Of a stretch of 64,000 nucleotides of DNA, positions 27,601-36,829 are shown piece by piece. Both the position numbers and the translations under genes were made by a program. Location: the NCBI GenBank assembly GCA_963821715.1, contig CAWGET010000007.1:1-64000 (forward strand), given 5' to 3'. The notes under the pieces were generated by a model. That model did no database searches. It was not told the DNA's origin and saw only the letters and a program-made list of their open reading frames with translations. Origin of the DNA: CAWGET01 sp963821715 (lineage in GTDB: Bacteria; Bacteroidota; Ignavibacteria; Ignavibacteriales; Melioribacteraceae). The first letter of the stretch is position 1, and each line of letters begins with the position of its first letter.

Positions 27601-28986
27601 TTAAAAAGTTATATAATATTTTAATCCCGCTTGTCCGTTCAAGGAATAATCCTGTAACTTTCCTTGTTCTAATCCGTCAAGATTATCATTTAGTGAATAT
27701 TTCTGGCTGAATAGAAAATCGAGAGAAAAATTATTGTTAATTTTATATTCAATACCCGCGCCGAGATTAATGAAAGGGAACCATTGTTCCTGCAATTCAA
27801 AATATCCGTCGTCCTGAACAAGAAGTCCGCTTCCGAGAACCAGATACGGACTTAAAATATTTTCCAAGAACGGTTTGTAATTGAAATCGAAACCGACATA
27901 ATCAACCGTTGCGTCGAAATAATTTCTTCCGGCGAGCTGTCCGCGTCCGAAGTTAAGCGCGATACCGAGATCTTCAGTCAGATCGTGCGAGAAGGATATT
28001 TCACCGGTCGGTCTCCAAAGCGGATTGGGATAATCGCCGTGGTAAAGCTGTCCGCCGAAACTTGCCGTAACTCCAAGATCGCTTTTTTGTGAAAGAAGAT
28101 CGAAATCTTTCGGCTCTTCCATTTCTTCTTTTTCTTCAATATAATTTTGAACAACTTCTGAATTCAAATCATCCGGATTTTTCATATTCCACAATCCGTC
28201 TAGCATTCCTTCAATTACAAGACTCTGCACAGCTTTTTCTATCGCTTCGGTAACGCAAACCTGCGGCGGTTCGTTGTAGCTGAATCCGCTTTCGACTTCG
28301 AGTAATCTTTTAAATTCTACAAATCTAAATAATCCGATGTCCACCATTTGAGAAAGAATTGTTTTGGTGGTATGGACGGTTTTAAGCACTCTTCCGTTCT
28401 GCGTTGAAGTTGCGCGGAGATAAATTGTAACTCTGTCCTGCCGGTATTGTCCCGAAGCTCCGGCTCCGAAATATTTTAATCCTGCTCCGCCCGTAATTAT
28501 ATTTGTTTCGTAAGAAACTATTCCGCCTTCAAGGATTATTCCCGCGAACAAAAGGGGAGGAAGAAGCGCTTCGTTTTCGTTTCCGCCTTCGTAAGTGGCG
28601 CGGCTGGATCGGATAATTTTTCTTTCATTCAGAAGATTGGATAATCCTTCTCTTTCGATCGGTACAAACCAGCCCGATTCTTCCAAAGCTTTAATTAAGA
28701 TGGAAGTCGCGCCCTGAGTTACGGCAGTGCTCCAACTTGCTCCCGTTTCCGACGGTTTATACTGACCGGTCTGGTCGCGGAATTTATAGACAGCGGCTAC
28801 AATTTTTTCATTGGGCGCGGGAAGAGATTTAAGTTCTGAATTTATCCTTGTAGGTTCGCCTATCTTTGCCGGTTCCGTCCCGATTGGAGCGAGTGAAGAG
28901 GAACATCCCGAAAAAAGAGATATTAAGGTTGTAATTATTAGCGATATTTTAAATAATTTTATCATTTTATTCTTATTTTTTTTCAT
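27601..28986 (-). CDS. csgG: CsgG-family curli secretion channel with C-terminal barrel-like extension
   Basis: Outer-membrane lipoprotein that forms the nonameric pore through which curlins are secreted. The lipobox is LFSGCSSSLAPIG. The CsgG domain covers about residues 45-270, with AAVYKFRDQTGQYKPSETGA, PIEREGLSNLLNERK and TIYLRATSTQNGRVLKTVHT as family blocks. At 461 residues it is much longer than E. coli CsgG (277). After a short acidic linker (EEKEEMEEPKDFDLLSQK) the extra part has alternating strands (GVTASFGGQLYHGDYPNP to GLKYYITF) ending in Phe, like a small outer-membrane beta-barrel. It is intact. It follows csgF by about 150 bases. Confidence 0.9.
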   Translation of the reverse strand: MKKNKNKMIKLFKISLIITTLISLFSGCSSSLAPIGTEPAKIGEPTRINSELKSLPAPNEKIVAAVYKFRDQTGQYKPSETGASWSTAVTQGATSILIKALEESGWFVPIEREGLSNLLNERKIIRSSRATYEGGNENEALLPPLLFAGIILEGGIVSYETNIITGGAGLKYFGAGASGQYRQDRVTIYLRATSTQNGRVLKTVHTTKTILSQMVDIGLFRFVEFKRLLEVESGFSYNEPPQVCVTEAIEKAVQSLVIEGMLDGLWNMKNPDDLNSEVVQNYIEEKEEMEEPKDFDLLSQKSDLGVTASFGGQLYHGDYPNPLWRPTGEISFSHDLTEDLGIALNFGRGQLAGRNYFDATVDYVGFDFNYKPFLENILSPYLVLGSGLLVQDDGYFELQEQWFPFINLGAGIEYKINNNFSLDFLFSQKYSLNDNLDGLEQGKLQDYSLNGQAGLKYYITF

Positions 28987-29093
28987 CTGAGTTAATCTGT
29001 GTTAATTAGTGTGAGTCTGTGGTTAAAGACTCTTGCACGGATTTTCACAGATTTTTTAAACTTTTAATTTTTTAATTCTTGCAATAGATCTAG

Positions 29094-29126
29094 GAACACA
29101 CCCCTTAGTCCCCTCTCAAGAGGGGA
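29094..29126 (-). repeat. Dispersed hairpin repeat after csgF, possible terminator
   Basis: acacaccccttag followed by the palindrome tcccctctcaagagggga (29109-29126), 8 bases beyond the csgF stop. A related sequence lies just after csgG at 27541-27592. Position suggests a terminator or a REP-like element placed at gene ends. Confidence 0.55.
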
Positions 29127-29133
29127 AATTTTA

Positions 29134-29560
29134 TTAGAAATAGGGGACGATAACCGTTGTTTCGTCTCCGGTTCCGAAATCAGTAATTGTAACTGAAACT
29201 CCTTCGGATCCTTCCGAGATATCAACCACAAAATTTCCAATCTCATATCTTCCGTCGGTTAACTGTTCTTCACCGAAAGTATTGGAAACCAACTGCCGAG
29301 AGATCTGACTGAGAATTTGTCTATTTAGACTCTCTTCAAAATCCTGTAAAGGATTTCTTTCGAACCTGTCGTAAGTATCCTGACTTTCGGTAATTTTATT
29401 TTGCGACTGTGCTTCGTTAAAAAGCCAGCTCGCGTTATACGGATTTCCGCCTGCGAAAGAAGGATTAATCGGGCGGTAAACCAATTCCTGAGCCTGAACG
29501 TCCGCTCATCATAAAAAAAGCGATTGTAAAAAATCCGATTAATAATATTTTTTGTTTCAT
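29134..29560 (-). pseudogene. csgF: CsgF-like curli assembly factor, frameshift in signal peptide
   Basis: Start at 29560 (MKQKILLIGFFTIAFFMM), then a one-base frame change near 29495, after which QAQELVYRPINPSFAGG continues in a clean frame to IVPYF. CsgF plugs the outside of the CsgG pore and couples secretion to CsgB nucleation. The conserved start of the mature protein (VYRPINPSFAGGNPYN) and NPLQDFEESLNRQILSQISR are family hallmarks. Without the shift it would have a normal signal peptide and about 140 residues. With it, export would fail. It lies 9 bases after csgE. Confidence 0.8.
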
Positions 29561-29569
29561 AATATCCTC

Positions 29570-30462
29570 TTAAAAAATTCCCGATCCCGCAAGATCGTCA
29601 CCTTGTAATTGTTTCTGAATATCCTCGTAATTAGCAATATATTGCGCGGCAGCCTGAACAGCATAACTGCTCATTTCTTCTATAACTTCGTAGCGCGGCT
29701 GCATTCTCTGCTGGAAGATGAGATTCTCATCAACTGCAACTGAAATACGCGTTCCCATTCCGGGCGCCGGTTCTTCGCTGACGATAATCGTATAACTTTG
29801 AGATGACTGCGGTTCCTGCCACTTAGAATAGAAAAGATCGTAAAAATCTGAGCCGATTTTTGTTTGAGTTTCGTTAACGATGAGTCCCTGAATTTCAAGT
29901 CCGTCCAATGCATTTTTTTCTTCCTGCCTTTCTTCTTCAATTTTTGATTTAACGGCGTAAAGCCGTTCTAGGTTTTCGCCGAGTATCGCTGTTTCATTAT
30001 CGACAATAAGAAAGCCTTTTTCACTTTTGTCTTCCTGAAGCTGATAAATTTTATCTTGTAATGTTTTATGAGTTAGTTTATAAAATGGGGGAGAAGACTT
30101 ACCGGATTCTGCTTTAATGAATTTAATTTCGTCTGTAATAATTTAATGTCAGTGTCCGCGCCGTTCAATTCCGCTATCAAATTCTTTATATCCGATTCAA
30201 AATTATGGATAGAAATTGAATCGCTGTAAATTTTATTATAAAGATCTAAAATTTGATTTTCTACATTTTCGAATTCGGCTGTAGTAATACCCGATTCTTG
30301 AGTAAATAAAGAATCAAGATGATCATTTAATGATCTTATCTTGGCTTCAGAATTTTGAGACGCTGCTATTGTAGGTATAATCAATAGAAACAAGACAACA
30401 AAATTCATTTTTTCAATACTAGAAATTCGGTGCAATATTTTCCGCATTTTAAATGTTTTCAA
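29570..30462 (-). pseudogene. csgE: CsgE-like curli factor with N-terminal coiled-coil extension, frameshifted
   Basis: CsgE caps the periplasmic face of CsgG and brings curlin to it. The CsgE domain is at the end: LDGLEIQGLIVNETQTKIGS, FYDLFYSKWQ, VSEEPAPGMGTRISVAVDEN and YIANYEDIQKQL. It is joined to a long N-terminal part: signal peptide (MNFVVLFLLIIPTIAASQ) and about 170 residues of Gln/Glu/Leu-rich helix, likely coiled coil. One frame change near 30115 separates LQTKLNSLKQ from ESGKSSPPFYKL. Unbroken it would have about 295 residues against about 130 for E. coli CsgE. The start may be 30462, or 30408 at MNFVV. It is the first gene of csgE-csgF-csgG. Confidence 0.8.
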
Positions 30463-30992
30463 ATTAGGTATTCAACACGCATATATAACTGCAATGTTAA
30501 TGCCAAACAATTCTTTGGATTAATCGCGAAATTTGAACGATTTTACTTTTGCAAAGATTACAAAAATTTAACACAGTGTAAAGTTTTTTTACTGTCAGGA
30601 AGAAGAGAAATTTCAGAAAGTGATTGAACCTTTGTAATTCAATTATAAACATAGAGAAAAAAATTGCGTTTTTGAAAAATTAAATTAAAAAAAATAATTT
30701 TTTTTTCGATTATCAAAAATCAGTGATGCGTTATGTACAATGAGAAGAGCAGCTTTTCTTGTACCACAACATGCCTACCGCAGGCAGGATATACATAAAT
30801 TATTCATATATCAGCTCATATTAAAATAATAACTCCTTACATCCGCCCCCATACTACTTGCCCTCTGCTCTCAGCTCTTTGCCCAAAATCTGAAACCATA
30901 TAATCAAAAATTTATCTAACTTTATTATATTCAATATTTATTTGCAACTTGTTTGCCTTCGATTATGTTTAAGAGAAAAAATTAAGAGAACT
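30463..30992. other. Divergent intergenic region between csgE and the RND operon
   Basis: About 530 bases, AT-rich, holding the promoters of csgE and of the RND genes. A dispersed hairpin lies at 30772-30786 (tgcctaccgcaggca). A pyrimidine-rich low-complexity patch lies near 30845-30885. No gene is supported. Confidence 0.55.
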
Positions 30993-32048
30993 ATGAATAA
31001 GAAAACAATTATCACAATCGCTGTTGTAATAATTATTATTGCGGTTTTAGCTATCCCCAAAATCTCCTTTACGGATGAGAATAAGAAAGAGGTGCAGAGA
31101 GGCGGCGGAGGTCCTGTTCCCGTTGAAATAAAGATAATTAAACCGGAATTTTTGGAAAATAAAATTTTCGCCAACGGAACTTTAATAAGCGACGAAGAGA
31201 TTGAACTTCATCCCGAAACATCGGGGAAGATTACGAAAATTTATTTTAAGGAGGGCGAGCGCGTAACCAAAGGCGAACTGCTTGTAAAGATAAACGACGC
31301 CGATCTTCAAGCGCAATTAAGAAAAGGGGAAGAGAAATTAAAATTATATAGAGATAAAGCGGAAAGACAAAATCTGCTTTTAGAAAAAGAACTTACGAGT
31401 CAGGAAGTTTTTGATGTTGCGCAGAATGAAGCCGCTTCCGGCGAAGCCGATGTAGAATATATCAAAGCGCAAATCGCAAAGACAGAGATCCGCGCTCCGT
31501 TCAGCGGGACTGTCGGTTTGCGTTATGTAAGCGAAGGAAGTTATGTAACGCCGAATATTAATATAGCGAAACTGCAGAAAATTGATCCGATTAAAATAGA
31601 ATTTTCTGTACCGCAAAAATATTCCGGCATAGTTAAGGAAGGGCAGAGCGTACAGTTTCATTTATCTTCGGACGATAAAGAATATACGGGAAAAATTTAC
31701 GCAATCGAGCCGAAGATCGATCCTGATACACGGACACTTAAATTACGCGCTGAAGCTCCGAATGCAGACAGAAAATTATTCCCGGGATCGTTTGTCGAGC
31801 TGAATCTTGTTCTCGGTAAAACTGATTCGGCTAAATTAATTCCTACCGAGGCAGTTGTGCCTGATCTTCAGGGTGAAAAAGTTTTTGTATTTAATAACGG
31901 CAAGGCGATGCCGAGAAATGTGGAAATCGGAATACGAAGCGAAGATGTAATCCAGATCACCTCCGGAATTGAAAGCGGCGATTCTGTGATAGTTTCCGGA
32001 ATTATTCAGCTCAGACCGGGATTGCCTGTGAAAGTAGTGAAGCAGTGA
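30993..32048 (+). CDS. RND efflux periplasmic adaptor (membrane fusion protein)
   Basis: A 352-residue adaptor linking an inner-membrane RND pump with an outer-membrane channel. It has one N-terminal membrane anchor (IITIAVVIIIIAVLAIPKI) followed by a Gly-rich linker. The lipoyl half-motifs are SGKITKIYFKEGERVTKGEL and RAPFSGTVGLRYVSEGSYVT, around a short coiled-coil hairpin. The beta-barrel domain includes PKIDPDTRTLKLRAEAPN. I chose the ATG at 30993 because the segment before it is not signal-like. The pump gene follows after 146 bases. No TolC-type channel is in the window. Confidence 0.9.
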   Translation: MNKKTIITIAVVIIIIAVLAIPKISFTDENKKEVQRGGGGPVPVEIKIIKPEFLENKIFANGTLISDEEIELHPETSGKITKIYFKEGERVTKGELLVKINDADLQAQLRKGEEKLKLYRDKAERQNLLLEKELTSQEVFDVAQNEAASGEADVEYIKAQIAKTEIRAPFSGTVGLRYVSEGSYVTPNINIAKLQKIDPIKIEFSVPQKYSGIVKEGQSVQFHLSSDDKEYTGKIYAIEPKIDPDTRTLKLRAEAPNADRKLFPGSFVELNLVLGKTDSAKLIPTEAVVPDLQGEKVFVFNNGKAMPRNVEIGIRSEDVIQITSGIESGDSVIVSGIIQLRPGLPVKVVKQ

Positions 32049-32194
32049 GCAGTGAACAGTTAACAGTGAAAAGAGCTAGCAAACAGAACGAGGCATTCAG
32101 AATTTTGTAATCAGGAATTTATTTTTCTGACTTCTGATCTCTGACTTCTGCTTTAAATAATTAATAATTAATAGATAATAAAAAATAAATTTCT

Positions 32195-35100
32195 ATGAGT
32201 CTTTCATCCTTAAGTATAAGACGCCCGGTACTCGCTATCGTGATGTCGATAACAATTATTTTATTCGGAGTGATCGGATATACCTATCTCGGTGTGAGAG
32301 AATATCCGAGCGTTGATCCGCCGATTATAACCGTAAGCACGACTTATATTGGCGCAAACGCGGATGTAATTGAATCTCAGATTACGGAACCTTTAGAAGA
32401 ATCGATCAACGGGATTGCCGGAATAAGAACTTTAACGTCCGTAAGCCGCGATGGGCGAAGCAGTATTTCGGTCGAGTTTGATGTGGATACGAATTTGGAA
32501 GACGCCGCCAACGATGTGCGCGACAGAGTTTCGCGCGCGCAATACCGATTGCCGCCTGATACTGAACCGCCGATAGTTTCCAAAGCCGACGCTGACGCGA
32601 GTCCGATTGTATTTCTGAATATTAAAAGCGATAAGAGGGATCTGCTGGATCTTTCCTCGATAGCTTTAAATGTTTTTAAGGAAAGACTTCAGACGATTCC
32701 GGGTGTAAGTCAGGTGCAGATTTGGGGTGACAAACGCTACTCAATGCGTTTGTGGATGGATCCGGCTAAGCTGGCGGCGCACAATTTAACTCCGCTCGAT
32801 ATCCGGACTTCTCTTAACCGCGAAAATATTGAGCTGCCTTCCGGCAGAATTGAAGGGAGCAATACGGAACTAACCGTTAGAACTTTGGGAAGACTGGAAA
32901 CGATTGAGGATTTTAATAATCTTATTTTAAAAGAAGAGAACGGAAAATTTGTAAGATTCAAAGACGTCGGCAGAGCGCAGGTCTTCCCGGAAAACGAAAG
33001 AAGTATTTTGCGCCGAGACGGAATTCCGATGGTGGGCGTTGTACTTATTCCGCTTCCCGGTTCCAATCATATTGAAATTGTGGACGATTTTTATGACCGG
33101 GTTGAACAGATCAAAAAAGATCTTCCCGCCGACCTTGAACTAGGAATCGGATTCGATTCAACAGAATATATCCGTTCATCTATTAAAGAAGTAGAGCAGA
33201 CTATCTTTATCGCTTTCGGGCTGGTCATCTTAATTATATTTTTGTTTTTAAGAGACTGGCGTACGACGATCATCCCGATTATTGTAATTCCTATCTCGCT
33301 TATCGGTTCCTTCTTTATTATGTATATCGCCGATTTTTCGATAAATGTTTTAACGCTTCTCGGAGTGGTGCTTGCAATCGGTTTAGTGGTTGACGACGCG
33401 ATTGTTGTTGTGGAAAATATCTACAAAAAAATTGAACAGGGAATGAACCCGATAGAAGCCGGAGTTAAAGGATCGAAGGAAATTTTCTTCGCAATTATAT
33501 CAACTACTGTGGCTTTGGTTTCGGTCTTTCTGCCGATAATGTTTCTATCCGGTTTAACCGGAAGATTGTTCCGTGAGTTCGGTGTTGTAATTGCCGCGGC
33601 TGTAATAATTTCTTCGTTTGCCGCGTTAACTTTATCGCCGATGCTGAGCACGCGAATTTTAAAGCAGAGGAAAACTCACAATAAATTTTATAATAAAACC
33701 GAACCGTTTTTTGTTAGACTAAGCGGCGCGTATAAAAATTCGTTAAACAGTTTTTTAGATCATAAATGGCTCGCTTTTGTCGTAGTTGGAATTTCGATTG
33801 CCCTTATCGCAATACTTGGTCCGGCTCTCCCGAAGGAATTGGCTCCCCTTGAAGATAGGGGAGCGATGCGCTTAATTTCTACGGCGCCGGAAGGAACGTC
33901 CTACGATTTTATGGACCGCTATATGAGCAATATGATTAAGGTCCTGCAGGATTCAATTCCCGAAACGGAAGCGATAATTTCGGTTACTTCGCCCGGCTGG
34001 GGAGCTTCGGGTTCGGTAAACAGCGGTTTCATCCGCTTTATGCTTACCGATCCAAGCGAACGCGGCAAAACTCAAAGTCAGGTTGCAGAACATGTATCTG
34101 ATGTTGTTGGTAATTTGAGCAACGCGAGAACTTTTGTAATTCAGGATCAGTCGATTGGAACAAGGCGCGGCGGGCTTCCGGTTCAGTATGTGCTTCAAGC
34201 ACCAAACATTCAGAAATTGAAGGAAGTAATTCCGAAGTTTATGGATGAAGCGAGAAACGATCCCACATTCAGAATGGTTGATGTAAATCTAAAATTTAAT
34301 AAACCTGAGATCCAGGTTGAAATAAACAGAAACAAGGCACGCGAAATCGGAGTTGCCGCAATAGATATTGCTCAGACATTACAGCTTGCATACAGCGGGC
34401 AGAGAATAGGATATTACATTCGCGACGGGAAGCAGTATCAAGTAATTGCGCAGGTAGAGAAAGAAAACAGAAATAAGCCGCTCGATTTAAAATCGCTTTA
34501 CGTAAAAAATAAAACGGGAGAACTGGTTCAGCTCGATAATCTAGTAACGCTTACGGAGAAAAGTAGTCCGCCGCAGCTTTACAGATTTAACCGCTATGTT
34601 TCAGCAACGGTATCCGCAAGTCTGGCACCGGGAAAAACAATCGGCGAGGGAATAGAAGCGATGGATGGAATTGCGGATAAGGTTTTGGACGATTCTTTCG
34701 CGACAGCGTTGGAAGGATCTTCGAAGGATTTTGTAGAAAGTTCATCAAGTCTTGTTTTCACATTCGCGCTTGCAATAATTTTAATTTACCTTATTCTTTC
34801 GGCTCAGTTCGAAAGTTTCAGAGATCCGTTTATCATTATGTTCACTGTTCCGCTGGCTATTGCCGGAGCGCTTTTAACTTTGTGGTATTTTAATCAGACG
34901 ATAAATATTTTCAGTCAGATTGGGCAGATTATGCTGATTGGTTTGGTTACGAAGAACGGCATTTTGATTGTGGAATTTGCTAATCAACAGAAGGCAAAAG
35001 GGTTGAATATAGTTACTGCTGTTAAGGAAGCCGCGGTGCTTCGGTTCCGTCCTATTTTGATGACGAGTTTCTCAACTGTACTAGGTACATTACCGATTGC

Positions 35101-35302
35101 TCTCGCGCTGGGAGCCGGTTCGGAAAGTCGTATGTCAATGGGAATTGCCGTAATCGGAGGACTAATTTTTGCGACGATCCTGACGCTTTATGTTATTCCT
35201 GCTATTTATATTTATTTTACGGATAAGAAGAAAAAATTGATAGAACTGAATGAAAAATATTTTGATGAAGAGAAGAAGGAAGAGGAAGTTGCTGTTTATT
35301 AG
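32195..35302 (+). CDS. RND-family multidrug efflux pump (AcrB/MexB-like)
   Basis: A 1035-residue inner-membrane antiporter with 12 membrane segments and two large periplasmic loops. The start SIRRPVLAIVMSITIILFGV is typical of the hydrophobe/amphiphile efflux family. The proton-relay Asp pair is in GLVVDDAIVVVENIYKK of TM4. Length and motifs match AcrB. Substrate is not deducible. It ends with a charged tail and is followed by a gene-poor region. Confidence 0.93.
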   Translation: MSLSSLSIRRPVLAIVMSITIILFGVIGYTYLGVREYPSVDPPIITVSTTYIGANADVIESQITEPLEESINGIAGIRTLTSVSRDGRSSISVEFDVDTNLEDAANDVRDRVSRAQYRLPPDTEPPIVSKADADASPIVFLNIKSDKRDLLDLSSIALNVFKERLQTIPGVSQVQIWGDKRYSMRLWMDPAKLAAHNLTPLDIRTSLNRENIELPSGRIEGSNTELTVRTLGRLETIEDFNNLILKEENGKFVRFKDVGRAQVFPENERSILRRDGIPMVGVVLIPLPGSNHIEIVDDFYDRVEQIKKDLPADLELGIGFDSTEYIRSSIKEVEQTIFIAFGLVILIIFLFLRDWRTTIIPIIVIPISLIGSFFIMYIADFSINVLTLLGVVLAIGLVVDDAIVVVENIYKKIEQGMNPIEAGVKGSKEIFFAIISTTVALVSVFLPIMFLSGLTGRLFREFGVVIAAAVIISSFAALTLSPMLSTRILKQRKTHNKFYNKTEPFFVRLSGAYKNSLNSFLDHKWLAFVVVGISIALIAILGPALPKELAPLEDRGAMRLISTAPEGTSYDFMDRYMSNMIKVLQDSIPETEAIISVTSPGWGASGSVNSGFIRFMLTDPSERGKTQSQVAEHVSDVVGNLSNARTFVIQDQSIGTRRGGLPVQYVLQAPNIQKLKEVIPKFMDEARNDPTFRMVDVNLKFNKPEIQVEINRNKAREIGVAAIDIAQTLQLAYSGQRIGYYIRDGKQYQVIAQVEKENRNKPLDLKSLYVKNKTGELVQLDNLVTLTEKSSPPQLYRFNRYVSATVSASLAPGKTIGEGIEAMDGIADKVLDDSFATALEGSSKDFVESSSSLVFTFALAIILIYLILSAQFESFRDPFIIMFTVPLAIAGALLTLWYFNQTINIFSQIGQIMLIGLVTKNGILIVEFANQQKAKGLNIVTAVKEAAVLRFRPILMTSFSTVLGTLPIALALGAGSESRMSMGIAVIGGLIFATILTLYVIPAIYIYFTDKKKKLIELNEKYFDEEKKEEEVAVY

Positions 35303-35734
35303 AAAGATAAAAATTATTAATTATTAAAATATAAAAAATAAAAGATTAAAAGATTAAAAAGATTTAGGATTAGCGTCGAAGGCTTCCGGAGTTCAAATTA
35401 AAATCTTTTTCTTGTTTTTTGTCTCACAGCCTGTCTTCCGAAGGCAGGATTCACACAGATTATTCACTGATTTCCGCAGATTAAAAACATTAACCACGAG
35501 GAACACAAAGAAGGCACGAAGCACACTAGGGGAACGATTTTTTGCTTAGTGAATCTTGGCGCCTTCTCACGCGAACTTTGTGGTCAGAGGTTATTAAATT
35601 ATATTTATCAGTTTAAATCCGTTGAAACAAATCCGAAATTCCTATTCACAGACACGAATTACACGAATATTCTCGCTCTTTATCGCCCACACGCTCCAAG
35701 CTCTAAGCTCCATGCTCTCGGCTCTATGCTCAAC
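35303..35734. repeat. Gene-free region with dispersed short repeats
   Basis: Contains a hairpin at 35430-35448 (cctgtcttccgaaggcagg), followed by cacacagatt-type patches, an accacgaggaacacaaagaagg-like stretch near 35492-35515, and a low-complexity ctccaagctctaagctcc patch at 35690-35730. Similar patches are seen near other gene ends in the window. No coding is supported. Confidence 0.55.
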
Positions 35735-36700
35735 TTAAGGCTTTATTTCCGATTCGGCATAATCGCCGATAGAATATTGCGGTTTATAAATTCTTTCCAT
35801 AAAAAAGCGTACCGGATTAGCGGCATACAATACCGCGTCTTTCTTTTCCTTGCCGTATTTTATCCAGGTATCTTTTATCTTATTCAAAATATCTCCAACA
35901 AGATATTTAGTAGTCGAATTAATAACTTTTGAAGACGGGTATAAATCACGTTTTGATTTGATATAAAGAAGTGAACAATAGTTTTCCGTTATAAGGGAAA
36001 CCCGTGTAAGTAGAGCCGCATTCACAAATCCGTCGGCAATGGAGCCGAGAATTTTTTCGGCAAAAGGGATGCTTTTCATTCCACCTGTAGCGAATTTGGA
36101 ATAAATCTCTTCAGCTGCGTATTCTATTCCCTCGGAACCGCCTATCGCTATAGAATAATAGACTTGCTTACCGATCGAAAGAAGATCGCGGTTAGAGGTT
36201 CTTCCATAATAGAGTGTAAAAATTTCCTTTATCAAATTTGTACTCGAAGATAAAATCAATATCGCGTCCAAAAATCCATTCTGTACGATTGACGATCGAT
36301 AAAACAATTGCGATACATATTTTTTTCTTATCCTGTCGGTCTCTTTAGTAAGATGCGCGACTACTTTATCGTATCCTTCACGATTATTTTCAACTCCGGT
36401 GAAATCAAATTTGCTTGAAAGAAGAAATTTATTTTTACGGAATCTTTCCATTCTATAATCTATAACATCCTGAACTTTAGATTTATCTTTGGCGGGAGGA
36501 ATGTTTCTTGGAATTTTAAATATCTGTATTGCCGGAATCAAAATAAAGTAGATGGAAAAAGCCGCAACCGCAGCCAGTGTAGCATATCCGAATAATGGGT
36601 CGATAGAGCGGGTATAATAATATAATTGTAAAAATTCTTTTACGATGAAATAAATAAGAAACAGCGAGGCGGCGAATAACAATTTTTTGGCGATTTTCAT
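35735..36700 (-). CDS. DUF697 (YcjF-like) membrane protein
   Basis: A 321-residue protein. Two membrane segments lie near residues 7-25 and 41-62, followed by a soluble basic part with the DUF697 block (QLFYRSSIVQNGFLDAILIL to LYYGRTSNRDLL). GGSEGIEYAAEEIYSKF and DGFVNAALLTRVSLITENYC follow. The family is linked to GTPases and membrane stress in other bacteria, but no partner is found here. It is monocistronic. Confidence 0.7.
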   Translation of the reverse strand: MKIAKKLLFAASLFLIYFIVKEFLQLYYYTRSIDPLFGYATLAAVAAFSIYFILIPAIQIFKIPRNIPPAKDKSKVQDVIDYRMERFRKNKFLLSSKFDFTGVENNREGYDKVVAHLTKETDRIRKKYVSQLFYRSSIVQNGFLDAILILSSSTNLIKEIFTLYYGRTSNRDLLSIGKQVYYSIAIGGSEGIEYAAEEIYSKFATGGMKSIPFAEKILGSIADGFVNAALLTRVSLITENYCSLLYIKSKRDLYPSSKVINSTTKYLVGDILNKIKDTWIKYGKEKKDAVLYAANPVRFFMERIYKPQYSIGDYAESEIKP

Positions 36701-36829
36701 TTTGCTCTCATAATTCTTTTTCTAAAATAACAATAATCGAAAAATAAAAAAATGATTATGGAACTTTCAGCGATAAAAATACATTATGTCTATTAAACTA
36801 TTCATTCTAACAAAAACGAGGTAACAGAT

